Shown here: in pieces, positions 1 through 6,961 of the stretch
Position numbering within the stretch: the first letter of the stretch is position 1
Layout of the letters: each line of letters opens with the position of its first letter
Assembly: GCA_002431305.1 (NCBI GenBank)
Contig: DJEG01000104.1
Span: 2,796 to 9,766, forward strand
Source of the DNA: Ruminococcaceae bacterium UBA5904
GTDB lineage: Bacteria; Bacillota; Clostridia; Oscillospirales; Acutalibacteraceae
DNA length: 6,971 bases
Direction: 5' to 3'
Notes under the pieces: generated by a model
Database searches by the model: none
What the model was told of the DNA's origin: nothing
Seen by the model: only the letters and a program-made list of their open reading frames with translations
Program-made: the position numbers and the translations under genes

Positions 1-174
1 GACATTTAGGTGTTTTGCAATTTCGGTCTGCGAACACTCGCCGTTTTCCTTCAAGTATCTTAAAATCTGAGGCTGACCGTAGTACACGCCGATAGCCGAC
101 GTGTTGGTAAAAACCACGTACCTGTGAAGCACGCCTAAATCCATTAACAGTTTTGAAAATTCAATATCGTTCAT
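1..174 (-). CDS. MarR-family transcriptional regulator, N-terminal part (truncated by window edge)
   Basis: Reading the minus strand from the ATG at 174-172 gives 58 codons without a stop, running off the left edge, so only the N-terminus is visible. The protein begins MNDIEFSKLLMDLG, followed around residues 29-45 by GVYYGQPQILRYLKENGE and around 46-58 by CSQTEIAKHLNV. The G-x-x-x-GQPxILRYL pattern followed by a Q-x-E/L-A helix is typical of MarR-type winged-helix repressors, where it covers the helix before, and the first helix of, the DNA-binding wing domain. The start is supported by a GGTGG purine-rich ribosome-binding site (complement of 181-185) six bases upstream. MarR proteins bind as dimers to palindromic operators and often control themselves and a divergent or downstream gene. 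Ligand and targets cannot be inferred because the rest of the gene is missing. Divergent orientation to glgB makes regulation of the glycogen genes possible but unproven. Confidence 0.8.
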   Translation of the reverse strand, partial: MNDIEFSKLLMDLGVLHRYVVFTNTSAIGVYYGQPQILRYLKENGECSQTEIAKHLNV

Positions 175-199
175 TTATTTCCACCGCGAATTAATAAAC

Positions 200-232
200 T
201 GATTTAATTTTACATGCTTTTGATTTAATTTT
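200..232. repeat. Direct repeat of 12 bp spaced 21 bp apart, overlapping the regulator promoter
   Basis: TGATTTAATTTT occurs at 200-211 and again, identically, at 221-232. Start-to-start distance is 21 bases, close to two helical turns, so both copies face the same side of the DNA. A looser version, TGATTTTTACAT, lies at 244-255 and shares its last five bases with the TTACAT following the first copy. The copies overlap the -10 and -35 elements of the minus-strand promoter, which suits an operator. MarR operators are usually inverted rather than direct repeats, and the DNA is AT-rich, so chance similarity remains possible. Confidence 0.35.
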
Positions 233-235
233 CAA
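207..235 (-). promoter_or_regulatory. Predicted sigma-A-type promoter for the MarR-family gene
   Basis: On the minus strand, TTGAAA (complement of 230-235) is followed after exactly 17 bases by TAAAAT (complement of 207-212). Each hexamer differs from the vegetative consensus at one position. Transcription would start near base 200, leaving a leader of about 26 bases that contains the GGTGG ribosome-binding site. This is the best promoter match seen in the intergenic region. Confidence 0.6.
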
Positions 236-294
236 TACAAAATTGATTTTTACATCAACTGTTACAAATATTGCGACATATTTTGTATGCTGAT

Positions 295-324
295 TTGTGT
301 AAAATATTGATATTATTTTATAAT
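295..324 (+). promoter_or_regulatory. Candidate promoter for the glgB operon (perfect -10, weak -35)
   Basis: TATAAT at 319-324 is a perfect -10 hexamer, but the best-placed -35 is only TTGTGT at 295-300 with an 18-base spacer (three of six matches). There is no TG dinucleotide in the extended -10 position. It would give a leader of about 75 bases before the glgB start at 408. The site is plausible rather than convincing; a second candidate lies just downstream at 330-356. Confidence 0.35.
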
Positions 325-329
325 GGGTC

Positions 330-356
330 TTGAAAAAATAACTTTTTTTTGATAAT
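330..356 (+). promoter_or_regulatory. Second candidate promoter for the glgB operon
   Basis: TTGAAA at 330-335 is followed by GATAAT at 351-356 with a 15-base spacer, or by the poorer TAATAT at 353-358 with a 17-base spacer. The spacer contains an A6 tract (333-338) and a T8 tract (343-350), which can bend or stiffen promoter DNA. The short spacer for the better -10 lowers confidence. It may act with, or instead of, the TATAAT at 319-324. Confidence 0.3.
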
Positions 357-380
357 ATTAGTATATATATCTGTATTTAA

Positions 381-398
381 TTAAACGGATTAAACGGA
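381..398 (+). repeat. Tandem 9-bp repeat at the glgB ribosome-binding site
   Basis: TTAAACGGA is present twice head to tail at 381-389 and 390-398. The second copy leads into GGAGA (396-400), which is the likely Shine-Dalgarno sequence of glgB. The GGAG at 396-399 lies only two bases before the ATG at 402 but eight bases before the ATG at 408, so the repeat and its spacing favour 408 as the start codon. Confidence 0.6.
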
Positions 399-407
399 GA
401 AATGTAT

Positions 408-2294
408 ATGGAGAGTAAAAAGAAAGAGAATTTAGACGTTCCCGTTTATCTTTTCCACGAGGGAAGCAACGCCAGAGCGTACGAGTTTCTCGGCGCGCAC
501 AGGACGGGCAAAAACGCCGTTACGTTCAGAGTATGGGCTCCTCACGCAAAGAGCGTGAGCGTGGTCGGCGATTTTAACTCATGGAACGACGGCAAAACGC
601 CGATGTCGCGCATACCCGACGGCGAGATATGGGAGACGACGGTCAAGGGAATAAAACAGTACGATACGTATAAGTACTGTATAACCGCCTCGGACGGCAG
701 ACAGTTTATGAAATGCGACCCGTACGGTTTTCATTCGGAGACGAGACCCGGTACAGCTTCAAAATTTTATGAAATCGATAAATTCAAATGGACGGATAAG
801 AAGTGGACGGACGAGAGGGCGCGTAAGGATATCTATTCCTCGCCTGTAAATATTTACGAGGTTCACGCCGGTTCGTGGAGAACAAACGAGGACGGCAGTT
901 TTTATTCGTACAGAGAGCTTGCGGACAAGCTTATTCCCTATGTTAAGGAAATGGGCTACACGCACGTCGAGTTCCTGCCTCTTACGGAATATCCGTTCGA
1001 CGGAAGCTGGGGCTACCAGGTTACGGGCTATTTTGCCCCGACGTCGAGATACGGTACGCCCGATGATTTCATGTACCTTATAAACGAGTGCCATAACAAC
1101 GGCATAGGCGTTATACTCGACTGGGTTCCCGCGCATTTTCCGAAGGACGCGCATGGGCTCTACGAATTTGACGGTCAGCCGTGCTATGAGTATGCAGATC
1201 CGAGAAAGGGAGAGCACTACCAGTGGGGAACGAGGGTTTTCGACTACGGCAAAACGCAGGTCAAGAGTTTCCTTATGTCCTCGGCTTCGTTCTGGATCAG
1301 GGAATACCATATCGACGGAATCAGAGTCGACGCTGTCGCTTCGATGCTTTACCTTGACTACGGCAGGGACGACGGCAACTGGGTCAGAAACGAAAAGGGA
1401 GGCAGGGAGAATCTCGAAGCCGTCGCGTTTCTGAGAAAACTCAACGAGGTTCTGTTCAGAGACTATCCCGGCATCATGATGATTGCCGAGGAGTCGACCG
1501 CGTGGCCCCTTGTTACCAAACCTACAAACGTAGGCGGACTCGGTTTTAACTTTAAATGGAATATGGGCTGGATGAACGATATACTCAGATATTTTTCGCT
1601 CGACGGCTATTTCAAAAAATACAATCACGACCTTATAACTTTTTCGTTCTTCTATGCGTTTTCGGAAAATTTCATTCTGCCGATTTCGCACGACGAGGTA
1701 GTTCACGGCAAGAAGTCGCTTATTGACAAAATGCCGGGAACGTACGAGGAGAAGTTTTCGGCAATGCGCGCGTTTTTAGGCTACATGTACGCGCACCCGG
1801 GCAAAAAACTGCTCTTCATGGGTCAGGAATTCGGTCAGTTCATAGAGTGGGACGAGAAAAAACAGCTCGACTGGTTCCTGCTCGATTACGATTCTCATAA
1901 ATCTCTGCTTGAATATACAAAATCATTAAACCGTTTTTATAAAGAAAACGCTCCCATGTGGGAGATAGATTATTCGTGGGAGGGCTTCTCATGGATAGTC
2001 AGCGACGACGCGGACAACTCCGTTATCGCGTTCAGACGTACCGACGAAAAGGGCGAGAGCGTTATAGTCGTATGCAACTTCACTCCCGTACGGAGGGACA
2101 ATTACAAAATGGGCGTACCCGAAAAGGGCGTTTACGACGTTGTATTCAATTCCGACGATAAAAAATTCGGCGGAAACGGAAGCGTCAGAAAACGCGTCTA
2201 CCGCACAAAGGCGCAGGGTATGCATTCGCAGCCGCAGAGCGTGGAGCTTTCTCTGCCCGGTCTTTCGGCGATATACCTGAAAAAGAGAAAATAA
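408..2294 (+). CDS. glgB: 1,4-alpha-glucan branching enzyme (glycogen branching enzyme)
   Basis: This cytoplasmic GH13 enzyme cleaves alpha-1,4 glucan chains and re-attaches the fragment through an alpha-1,6 bond, creating glycogen branches. From the ATG at 408 it has 628 residues. An N-terminal CBM48-type beta domain spans about 25-110 ([18 protein letters not shown]), then the (beta/alpha)8 barrel begins near NIYEVH (148-153), and an all-beta C-terminal domain covers roughly the last 110 residues. The catalytic triad is visible: nucleophile Asp308 in [10 protein letters not shown], acid/base Glu361 in IAEEST, and Asp429 in [13 protein letters not shown]. The 53 and 68 residue spacings equal those of E. 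coli D405, E458 and D526. It is shorter than the 728-residue E. coli enzyme because the extra N1 domain is absent, as in many Gram-positive homologues. The in-frame ATG at 402 is rejected because its ribosome-binding site would be two bases away. It is first in the operon and 22 bases from glgC. Confidence 0.96.
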   Translation: MESKKKENLDVPVYLFHEGSNARAYEFLGAHRTGKNAVTFRVWAPHAKSVSVVGDFNSWNDGKTPMSRIPDGEIWETTVKGIKQYDTYKYCITASDGRQFMKCDPYGFHSETRPGTASKFYEIDKFKWTDKKWTDERARKDIYSSPVNIYEVHAGSWRTNEDGSFYSYRELADKLIPYVKEMGYTHVEFLPLTEYPFDGSWGYQVTGYFAPTSRYGTPDDFMYLINECHNNGIGVILDWVPAHFPKDAHGLYEFDGQPCYEYADPRKGEHYQWGTRVFDYGKTQVKSFLMSSASFWIREYHIDGIRVDAVASMLYLDYGRDDGNWVRNEKGGRENLEAVAFLRKLNEVLFRDYPGIMMIAEESTAWPLVTKPTNVGGLGFNFKWNMGWMNDILRYFSLDGYFKKYNHDLITFSFFYAFSENFILPISHDEVVHGKKSLIDKMPGTYEEKFSAMRAFLGYMYAHPGKKLLFMGQEFGQFIEWDEKKQLDWFLLDYDSHKSLLEYTKSLNRFYKENAPMWEIDYSWEGFSWIVSDDADNSVIAFRRTDEKGESVIVVCNFTPVRRDNYKMGVPEKGVYDVVFNSDDKKFGGNGSVRKRVYRTKAQGMHSQPQSVELSLPGLSAIYLKKRK

Positions 2295-2316
2295 GTTTTT
2301 AAAGGAAGGTTACACT

Positions 2317-3537
2317 ATGGCAAGAAAAACAGAATGTATAGCTATGCTGCTCGCCGGCGGTCAGGGCAGCAGACTCGGAATACTTACCAAGAATATAGCT
2401 AAGCCCGCCGTTCCCTACGGCGGAAAATACAGAATCATAGACTTCCCGCTTTCAAACTGCGTAAACTCCGGCATACACACCGTCGGCGTTTTGACGCAGT
2501 ATCAGCCCCTCGAATTAAACGACTATATCGGCAACGGTCAGCCGTGGGATCTCGACAGAATGAACGGCGGAGTTCACATTCTCTCGCCGTATCAGCAGAT
2601 AAAGGGAACAGACTGGTACAGAGGCACCGCGAATGCGATTTATCAGAACATCAATTTCATTGACAGATATAATCCAGAATACGTAGCCGTTCTCTCGGGC
2701 GACCATATTTATAAAATGGACTATTCGAAAATGCTCGACTTCCATAAGGCTCACGAGGCGGCTTGCACGATTGCAATGCTTGAAGTACCGTGGGAGGAGG
2801 CTTCGCGTTTCGGACTGATGTTTACGGACGAGAACGGAGCCATTACCGCATTCGAGGAAAAACCCAAGAACCCCAAGAGCAATAAGGCTTCCATGGGCGT
2901 TTACATGTTCACTTGGTCGAAGTTACGAGAGTATCTCATAGCCGATGAGGCTAAGGAAAATTCGTCAAACGACTTCGGCAAGGACGTTATCCCCGCAATG
3001 CACGAGGCGGGCGAGAGACTTTATGCATATGAATTCGACGGATACTGGAAGGACGTAGGAACCATAGACAGCCTGTGGGAGGCTAACCTCGACCTTTTAA
3101 ACCCCGTTGCAAATATAGATTTAAGTGATTCTTCGTGGAAAATTTATTCGAACACGGCGGCTACTCCTCCGCATTACATATCCGACAGCGCGCATGTTGA
3201 AAATTCAATTGTCGCGGGCGGATGCATCATAAGCGGTAAGGTCGACTACTCCGTCATCTTCTCAAATGTTTCCGTAGCCGAGGACGCGGAGGTCAAGTAT
3301 TCGATAGTGATGCCCGGAGCGGTTATCAAGCCCGGCGCAAAGGTTCAGTATGCTATGATAGCCGAGAACGCGGTCATTGAATCGGGCGCGGTCGTCGGCG
3401 AGGATCCGCAGGAGATAAGCGATCTTGACAAGTGGGGCGTGGCGGTCGTAGGACACAGCGTAAATGTCGGAAAGAACGCGCGCGTTACCGCCCGTCAGAT
3501 GATCGGCGAGGATGTAAAGGAGGGTGAAACGGTATGA
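2317..3537 (+). CDS. glgC: Glucose-1-phosphate adenylyltransferase (ADP-glucose pyrophosphorylase), catalytic subunit
   Basis: The enzyme converts glucose-1-phosphate and ATP to ADP-glucose and pyrophosphate, the committed step of bacterial glycogen synthesis. The 406-residue protein has the nucleotidyltransferase domain first: the [14 protein letters not shown] loop at 11-24, [19 protein letters not shown] following, the GTANAIYQN segment, metal-binding Asp129 in [11 protein letters not shown], and Lys182 in FEEKP for glucose-1-phosphate (equivalent to E. coli Lys195). [15 protein letters not shown] closes this domain. From about residue 285 hexapeptide-like repeats ([14 protein letters not shown] and similar) form the left-handed beta-helix seen in the family. 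An AAGGAAGG ribosome-binding site at 2302-2309 lies seven bases before the ATG. The gene follows glgB by 22 bases and overlaps glgD by four. The C-terminus is slightly longer than in 380-residue Bacillus homologues. Activity is probably tuned allosterically together with GlgD, as known for Firmicutes GlgC/GlgD pairs. Confidence 0.96.
   Translation: MARKTECIAMLLAGGQGSRLGILTKNIAKPAVPYGGKYRIIDFPLSNCVNSGIHTVGVLTQYQPLELNDYIGNGQPWDLDRMNGGVHILSPYQQIKGTDWYRGTANAIYQNINFIDRYNPEYVAVLSGDHIYKMDYSKMLDFHKAHEAACTIAMLEVPWEEASRFGLMFTDENGAITAFEEKPKNPKSNKASMGVYMFTWSKLREYLIADEAKENSSNDFGKDVIPAMHEAGERLYAYEFDGYWKDVGTIDSLWEANLDLLNPVANIDLSDSSWKIYSNTAATPPHYISDSAHVENSIVAGGCIISGKVDYSVIFSNVSVAEDAEVKYSIVMPGAVIKPGAKVQYAMIAENAVIESGAVVGEDPQEISDLDKWGVAVVGHSVNVGKNARVTARQMIGEDVKEGETV
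3517..3523 (+). promoter_or_regulatory. Strong ribosome-binding site for glgD inside the end of glgC
   Basis: AAGGAGG lies ten bases before the glgD ATG at 3534 and is a perfect core Shine-Dalgarno sequence embedded in the last codons of glgC. Because the glgC stop and glgD start overlap as ATGA (3534-3537), the two subunits are probably translated in a coupled, near-stoichiometric way, which fits a heteromeric enzyme. Confidence 0.8.
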
Positions 3538-4646
3538 AAGGCAATAACGTTTTAGGACTTATTTACGCGGACGCGCACAGCGTGTGCATAGACCAGCTCA
3601 CGGCTCTGAGAACCATGGGTTCCGTTCCGTTCGGCGGAAGATACCGTCTTATCGACTTCCCGCTGTCAAACATGGTAAACTGCGGAATCAGAAAAGTCGG
3701 AGTTATTACCAAGAGTAATTATCAGTCCCTTATGGACCATATAGGCAACGGCAAACCGTGGGACCTCTCGAGAAAGAACGAGGGTCTGTTCATTCTGCCC
3801 CCGTTTACGAACGGTAACGGAGTGTACACGTGCAGGATCGACGCGCTTGCAAATATTATGCCGTTTATAAAAAAATCAAAAGAGGAATACGTCGTTTTGT
3901 CCGACTGTAACTTTATATGCAACGTAGATATCGGCAGAATCGTCGATAAGCACATAGCTTCGGGCGCGGATATTACGTTCGCGTACAAAGAGGGCAGGAT
4001 ACCGGCACTTGACGACATCATGGTCTTTGACGTGAATTCCGAGGGCGTTATAACGGACGTTACCGTTCCTGTTAATCCCGACGGAGACGGCAGATATTCG
4101 ATAAATATAATCGTAATGAGAAAATCGCTTCTTGAACGTCTTGTAAACGAAGCCGTGACGAGAGGATATACGAGTTTTGAAAAGGATATAATCCGTCAGA
4201 ACGTACGAGGTCTTAAAATGACCGGTTACCGCATTGACGGATTCTGCCCTGTTGTCGATTCGTTAAAGAGTTATTTTGACGCGAACACGGCTCTTTTAAA
4301 AGAGGAGAATTTAAAACAGCTGTTCCATAACGGCGACCCCGTTTATACAAAGACGGCGGACGATATGCCGGCGGTTTACGGTATCGGCGCGTCGGTTAAG
4401 AATTCGCTTATCGCCGACGGATGCAAGATCGAGGGCACGGTTGAGAATTCCGTTATATTCAGAGGCGTTCACATAGAAAAAGGCGCTGTCATTAAGAATT
4501 CGATAATAATGCACTCGTCGTTTATCGGCGCGGATTCGAAACTTGACTGGGTTATAATGGACAAGTACGGCGTTGTCAGACCGAGAAATTCACTCTCCGG
4601 CGCAGAGACTTACCCCGTTTACATAGGCAAGAGCATAATTATATAA
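3534..4646 (+). CDS. glgD: GlgD, non-catalytic ADP-glucose pyrophosphorylase regulatory subunit
   Basis: This 370-residue paralogue of GlgC keeps the fold but has lost catalytic features. The shared core [15 protein letters not shown] (32-46) aligns with GlgC, and beta-helix repeats ([14 protein letters not shown] and similar) follow from about residue 285. The nucleotide loop GGxGxRL is gone: the N-terminus reads [16 protein letters not shown]. The GlgC metal-binding SGDH becomes SDCN/F, aligning Asn126 with the catalytic Asp; the FEEKP lysine motif is absent; and the YWKDVGT segment is replaced by [12 protein letters not shown]. GlgD proteins in Firmicutes associate with GlgC and raise or tune its activity, and the same role is inferred here. 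The start overlaps the glgC stop by four bases with a strong ribosome-binding site. In Bacillus-type clusters glgA and glgP come next; here parB follows after 22 bases. Sequence-degenerate as a catalyst, it is intact as a reading frame. Confidence 0.93.
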   Translation: MKGNNVLGLIYADAHSVCIDQLTALRTMGSVPFGGRYRLIDFPLSNMVNCGIRKVGVITKSNYQSLMDHIGNGKPWDLSRKNEGLFILPPFTNGNGVYTCRIDALANIMPFIKKSKEEYVVLSDCNFICNVDIGRIVDKHIASGADITFAYKEGRIPALDDIMVFDVNSEGVITDVTVPVNPDGDGRYSINIIVMRKSLLERLVNEAVTRGYTSFEKDIIRQNVRGLKMTGYRIDGFCPVVDSLKSYFDANTALLKEENLKQLFHNGDPVYTKTADDMPAVYGIGASVKNSLIADGCKIEGTVENSVIFRGVHIEKGAVIKNSIIMHSSFIGADSKLDWVIMDKYGVVRPRNSLSGAETYPVYIGKSIII

Positions 4647-4668
4647 GTTATTTTCAGGAGAGAAATAT

Positions 4669-5526
4669 ATGGCACCAAAGAACAGAGGTCTCGGCAGGGG
4701 ACTTGACGCGCTTCTTTTTGACAATTCGCTCGACGGCGAGGAGTCCGCGTCGGTAAGCACTCTTTCGATAGGCGAAATAGAGCCTAACAGAGAACAGCCG
4801 AGACAGAACTTCGACGAGGAGGCTCTTAACGAACTCGCTTCGAGTATTGCAGAACACGGCATTTTACAGCCTCTTATCGTCCGACCCACGCCCGACGGGG
4901 GGTATCAGCTTGTTGCGGGTGAACGCCGTTGGAGAGCGGCGAGAATCGCGGGGCTTACGGAGGTTCCCGTTATCGTAAAAACGCTTACTGACTCCGAGGT
5001 TTCGGTTATAGCCCTTATCGAAAATCTCCAGAGGGAAAATCTCAATCCCATGGAGGAAGCGGAGGGTATACAGAAGCTTATAGACGAGTTTGATTTTACA
5101 CAGGAGCAGGCGGCGCAGAAGCTTGGCAAATCACGCTCCGCGCTTACCAATACGTTGAGACTTATGTCCCTGCCCGAAAAGGTCAGGGATCTTGTAAGCG
5201 ACGATTTTCTGTCGCAGGGTCACGCGAGGGCATTGCTCGGAATCAGTGACAAGTCAAAAATATGCGACGCGGCTGATACCGTTATTTCAAAACATCTTTC
5301 GGTACGAGAGACGGAAAAGCTCGTAAAGAGCATTAACTCGCAGTCGGTTCCGGGAAGCACGAGAATTCATAAGAGAGACCCGTTTTTCAGTGAGGTCGAG
5401 CTGTCGATTTCGTCGTCCTCGGGCAGAAAAGTCAGCGTTAAAGAGAGCAAAAAGGGCGGAAAAATCGAAATAGAGTTTTTCGACAAAGAGGATTTGCAGA
5501 AAATAGCCAATCTGTTTGAGGATTGA
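4669..5526 (+). CDS. parB: Chromosome-partitioning protein ParB (Spo0J-like CTPase clamp)
   Basis: ParB binds parS sites near the replication origin, loads as a CTP-dependent sliding clamp and recruits ParA and SMC for chromosome segregation. The 285-residue protein is full length. Its N-terminal RGLGRGLDALL (6-16) is the conserved ParA-stimulating peptide. The CTP-binding domain shows IEPNREQPR (37-45), GILQPL (64-69), GERRWRAARIAG (84-95) and ENLQRENLNPMEEA (118-131). A helix-turn-helix lies at about 144-165 (TQEQAAQKLGKSRSALTN), followed by SQGHARALLG (182-191) and a C-terminal dimerisation segment rich in charged residues. AGGAG at 4656-4660 precedes the ATG by eight bases. Unusually no parA is adjacent: glgD lies 22 bases upstream. 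The retained ParA-contact peptide implies that a parA exists elsewhere. A Noc paralogue is less likely because Noc carries an N-terminal membrane-targeting helix instead of this peptide. No convincing parS site was found in the window. Confidence 0.95.
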   Translation: MAPKNRGLGRGLDALLFDNSLDGEESASVSTLSIGEIEPNREQPRQNFDEEALNELASSIAEHGILQPLIVRPTPDGGYQLVAGERRWRAARIAGLTEVPVIVKTLTDSEVSVIALIENLQRENLNPMEEAEGIQKLIDEFDFTQEQAAQKLGKSRSALTNTLRLMSLPEKVRDLVSDDFLSQGHARALLGISDKSKICDAADTVISKHLSVRETEKLVKSINSQSVPGSTRIHKRDPFFSEVELSISSSSGRKVSVKESKKGGKIEIEFFDKEDLQKIANLFED

Positions 5527-5550
5527 TTTGAAAAGGAGTATATATTAAAA

Positions 5551-6840
5551 ATGCTTGATATTAAATTTTTGAGGGAAAATCCCGATATTGTAAAGGATAA
5601 TATCAAAAAGAAGTTCCAGGATAACAAGCTCCCAATGGTCGACGAGGTAATCGCTCTCGATAAGGAATACAGAGCCAATAAAATGAAAGCCGACGAATTC
5701 AGAGCTTCGAAAAACAAGGCTTCAAAGCTTATCGGCGCACTTATGGCGCAGGGTAAAAAGGAAGAAGCCGAAAAGGCGAAGGCGCAGGTTGCCGAGGATA
5801 CAAAGGGACTTGCGGAGTGTGAACGTCTTGAGAGCGAACTGAGCGCGAAAATCAGAAAAATAATGCTCGTTATCCCCAACATTATCGACGAGAGCGTACC
5901 TATCGGAAGGGACGACAGCGAGAACGTAGAGGTTGAGCGTTTCGGCGAGCCCGTCGTTCCCGATTTTGAAATTCCGTATCACACCGATATAATGGAGCGT
6001 TTTGACGGAATCGACCTTGACTCCGCAAGAAGAGTCGCAGGCAACGGATTCTATTACCTTATGGGCGACATCGCGAGAATTCACTCGTCGGTTATCGCTT
6101 ATGCGCGCGATTTTATGATAAACAGAGGCTTTACGTATGTTGTTCCCCCGTTCATGATTCGTTCCGACGTAGTTACCGGAGTTATGAGCTTTGCCGAAAT
6201 GGAAGCCATGATGTACAAAATTGAGGGCGAGGATCTCTATCTTATCGGTACGAGCGAACACTCCATGATAGGCAAATTCATAGATCAGATAATCCCCGAG
6301 CAGGAACTCCCCAAAACCCTGACGAGCTATTCGCCCTGTTTCAGAAAGGAAAAGGGGGCTCACGGTATCGAGGAGAGAGGCGTTTACAGAATTCATCAGT
6401 TTGAAAAGCAGGAAATGATAGTCGTCTGCAAGCCCGAGGAGAGCAAAATGTGGTACGACAAACTCTGGAAGAATACCGTTGATTTGTTCCGCTCGCTCGA
6501 TATCCCCGTCAGAACTCTCGAATGCTGTTCGGGCGACCTTGCCGATTTAAAGGTTAAATCCGTCGATGTTGAGGCGTGGTCACCGAGACAGAAAAAGTAT
6601 TTCGAGGTCGGTTCATGTTCGAATCTCGGCGACGCGCAGGCGAGAAGACTCGGTATCAGAGTCAAGGGTGAGGACGGCAAAAAGTATCTTGCCCATACGC
6701 TTAACAATACGGTCGTCGCGCCCCCGAGAATGCTTATCGCGTTCTTGGAGAACAATTTGAACGCCGACGGCAGTGTAAACATCCCCGAGGCATTGAGACC
6801 TTATATGGGCGGAACGGAGAAAATAGTTCCTAAGAAATAA
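5551..6840 (+). CDS. serS: Seryl-tRNA synthetase (serine--tRNA ligase)
   Basis: This cytoplasmic class II synthetase attaches serine to tRNA-Ser using ATP. The 429-residue protein starts with the canonical MLDIKFLRENPDIV, followed by a long charged coiled-coil arm (about 28-105) that grips the tRNA. Motif 1 lies around 165-200 (GNGFYYLMGDIARIHSS to YVVPP), the serine-binding TSE at 234-236, motif 2 at 263-284 (CFRKEKG with Arg265, then RIHQFEK), SCSN at 355-358 with QARR, and motif 3 at 382-400 (HTLNNT, Arg393, FLEN). Motif 2 and 3 wording differs from that of typical bacterial enzymes (GLIRQHQF; HTLNGS) and resembles the archaeal-like branch. GGAG at 5535-5538 lies 12 bases before the ATG, longer than usual. 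It follows parB by 24 bases, too little space for a T-box leader, and precedes a strong terminator, so it is probably the last gene of the unit. Confidence 0.96.
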   Translation: MLDIKFLRENPDIVKDNIKKKFQDNKLPMVDEVIALDKEYRANKMKADEFRASKNKASKLIGALMAQGKKEEAEKAKAQVAEDTKGLAECERLESELSAKIRKIMLVIPNIIDESVPIGRDDSENVEVERFGEPVVPDFEIPYHTDIMERFDGIDLDSARRVAGNGFYYLMGDIARIHSSVIAYARDFMINRGFTYVVPPFMIRSDVVTGVMSFAEMEAMMYKIEGEDLYLIGTSEHSMIGKFIDQIIPEQELPKTLTSYSPCFRKEKGAHGIEERGVYRIHQFEKQEMIVVCKPEESKMWYDKLWKNTVDLFRSLDIPVRTLECCSGDLADLKVKSVDVEAWSPRQKKYFEVGSCSNLGDAQARRLGIRVKGEDGKKYLAHTLNNTVVAPPRMLIAFLENNLNADGSVNIPEALRPYMGGTEKIVPKK

Positions 6841-6846
6841 TGTGAC

Positions 6847-6878
6847 GGACTGTCGCATTCGGCGGCAGTCCTTTTTTT
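6847..6878 (+). terminator. Intrinsic (Rho-independent) terminator after serS
   Basis: GGACTGTCGC (6847-6856) pairs with GCGGCAGTCC (6862-6871), a ten-base-pair stem with one G-T wobble and a five-base ATTCG loop. Seven T residues (6872-6878) follow directly. The hairpin begins six bases after the serS stop codon, and no comparable structure was seen between the upstream genes, so it probably ends the whole glgB-serS transcript. Confidence 0.92.
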
Positions 6879-6907
6879 AATCTTAAATATGAATTTACCG
6901 TTGAAAA

Positions 6908-6961
6908 GACTGCGGATTTTGTATTGCTGACGCAAATTTGTTATTGATAAAACCGCAAGTC
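6908..6961. repeat. Imperfect inverted repeat downstream of serS
   Basis: GACTGCGGATTTT (6908-6920) pairs with AAAACCGCAAGTC (6949-6961) over twelve base pairs with one bulged A on each side and a 28-base loop. Inside the loop TTGC (6924-6927) can pair with GCAA (6932-6935). No coding potential or known RNA family was recognised. It could be part of an untranslated leader, a small RNA, or a structured 3' end; the window ends too soon to tell. Confidence 0.35.

Noticed and set aside
307..324. TTGATA (307-312) as the -35 element for TATAAT (319-324)
   Set aside because: The spacer is only six bases, far too short for a sigma-A promoter.
333..350. A6-TAAC-T8 as a terminator hairpin upstream of glgB
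   Set aside because: The stem would consist of A-T pairs only, with no GC-rich part, and it lies upstream of the operon among promoter elements.
402..404. ATG at 402 as the glgB start codon
   Set aside because: The Shine-Dalgarno GGAG at 396-399 is two bases away, whereas the in-frame ATG at 408 has an eight-base spacing.
759..1706. Long open frame of 315 codons on the minus strand inside glgB
   Set aside because: It lies wholly antisense to a gene with complete family motifs and catalytic residues, shows no recognisable domain, and reflects codon composition of the sense strand.
4025..4038. parS-like sequence CTTTGACGTGAATT in glgD
   Set aside because: Only ten of fourteen positions match the GTTTCACGTGAAAC core, and the palindrome is broken at outer and inner positions. 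One such match in a 7 kb window is expected by chance.
4543..4558. TTGACT and TATAAT close together near the end of glgD, as a possible parB promoter
   Set aside because: The two hexamers are separated by four bases instead of about 17, and no acceptable -35 lies at the proper distance from the TATAAT, so they do not form a promoter.
5367..6396. Overlapping minus-strand open frames across the parB end and serS (5367-5882 and 5722-6396)
   Set aside because: Both are antisense to strongly supported genes, resemble no known family, and the first is a low-complexity Ser/Leu/Phe-rich translation typical of antisense frames.
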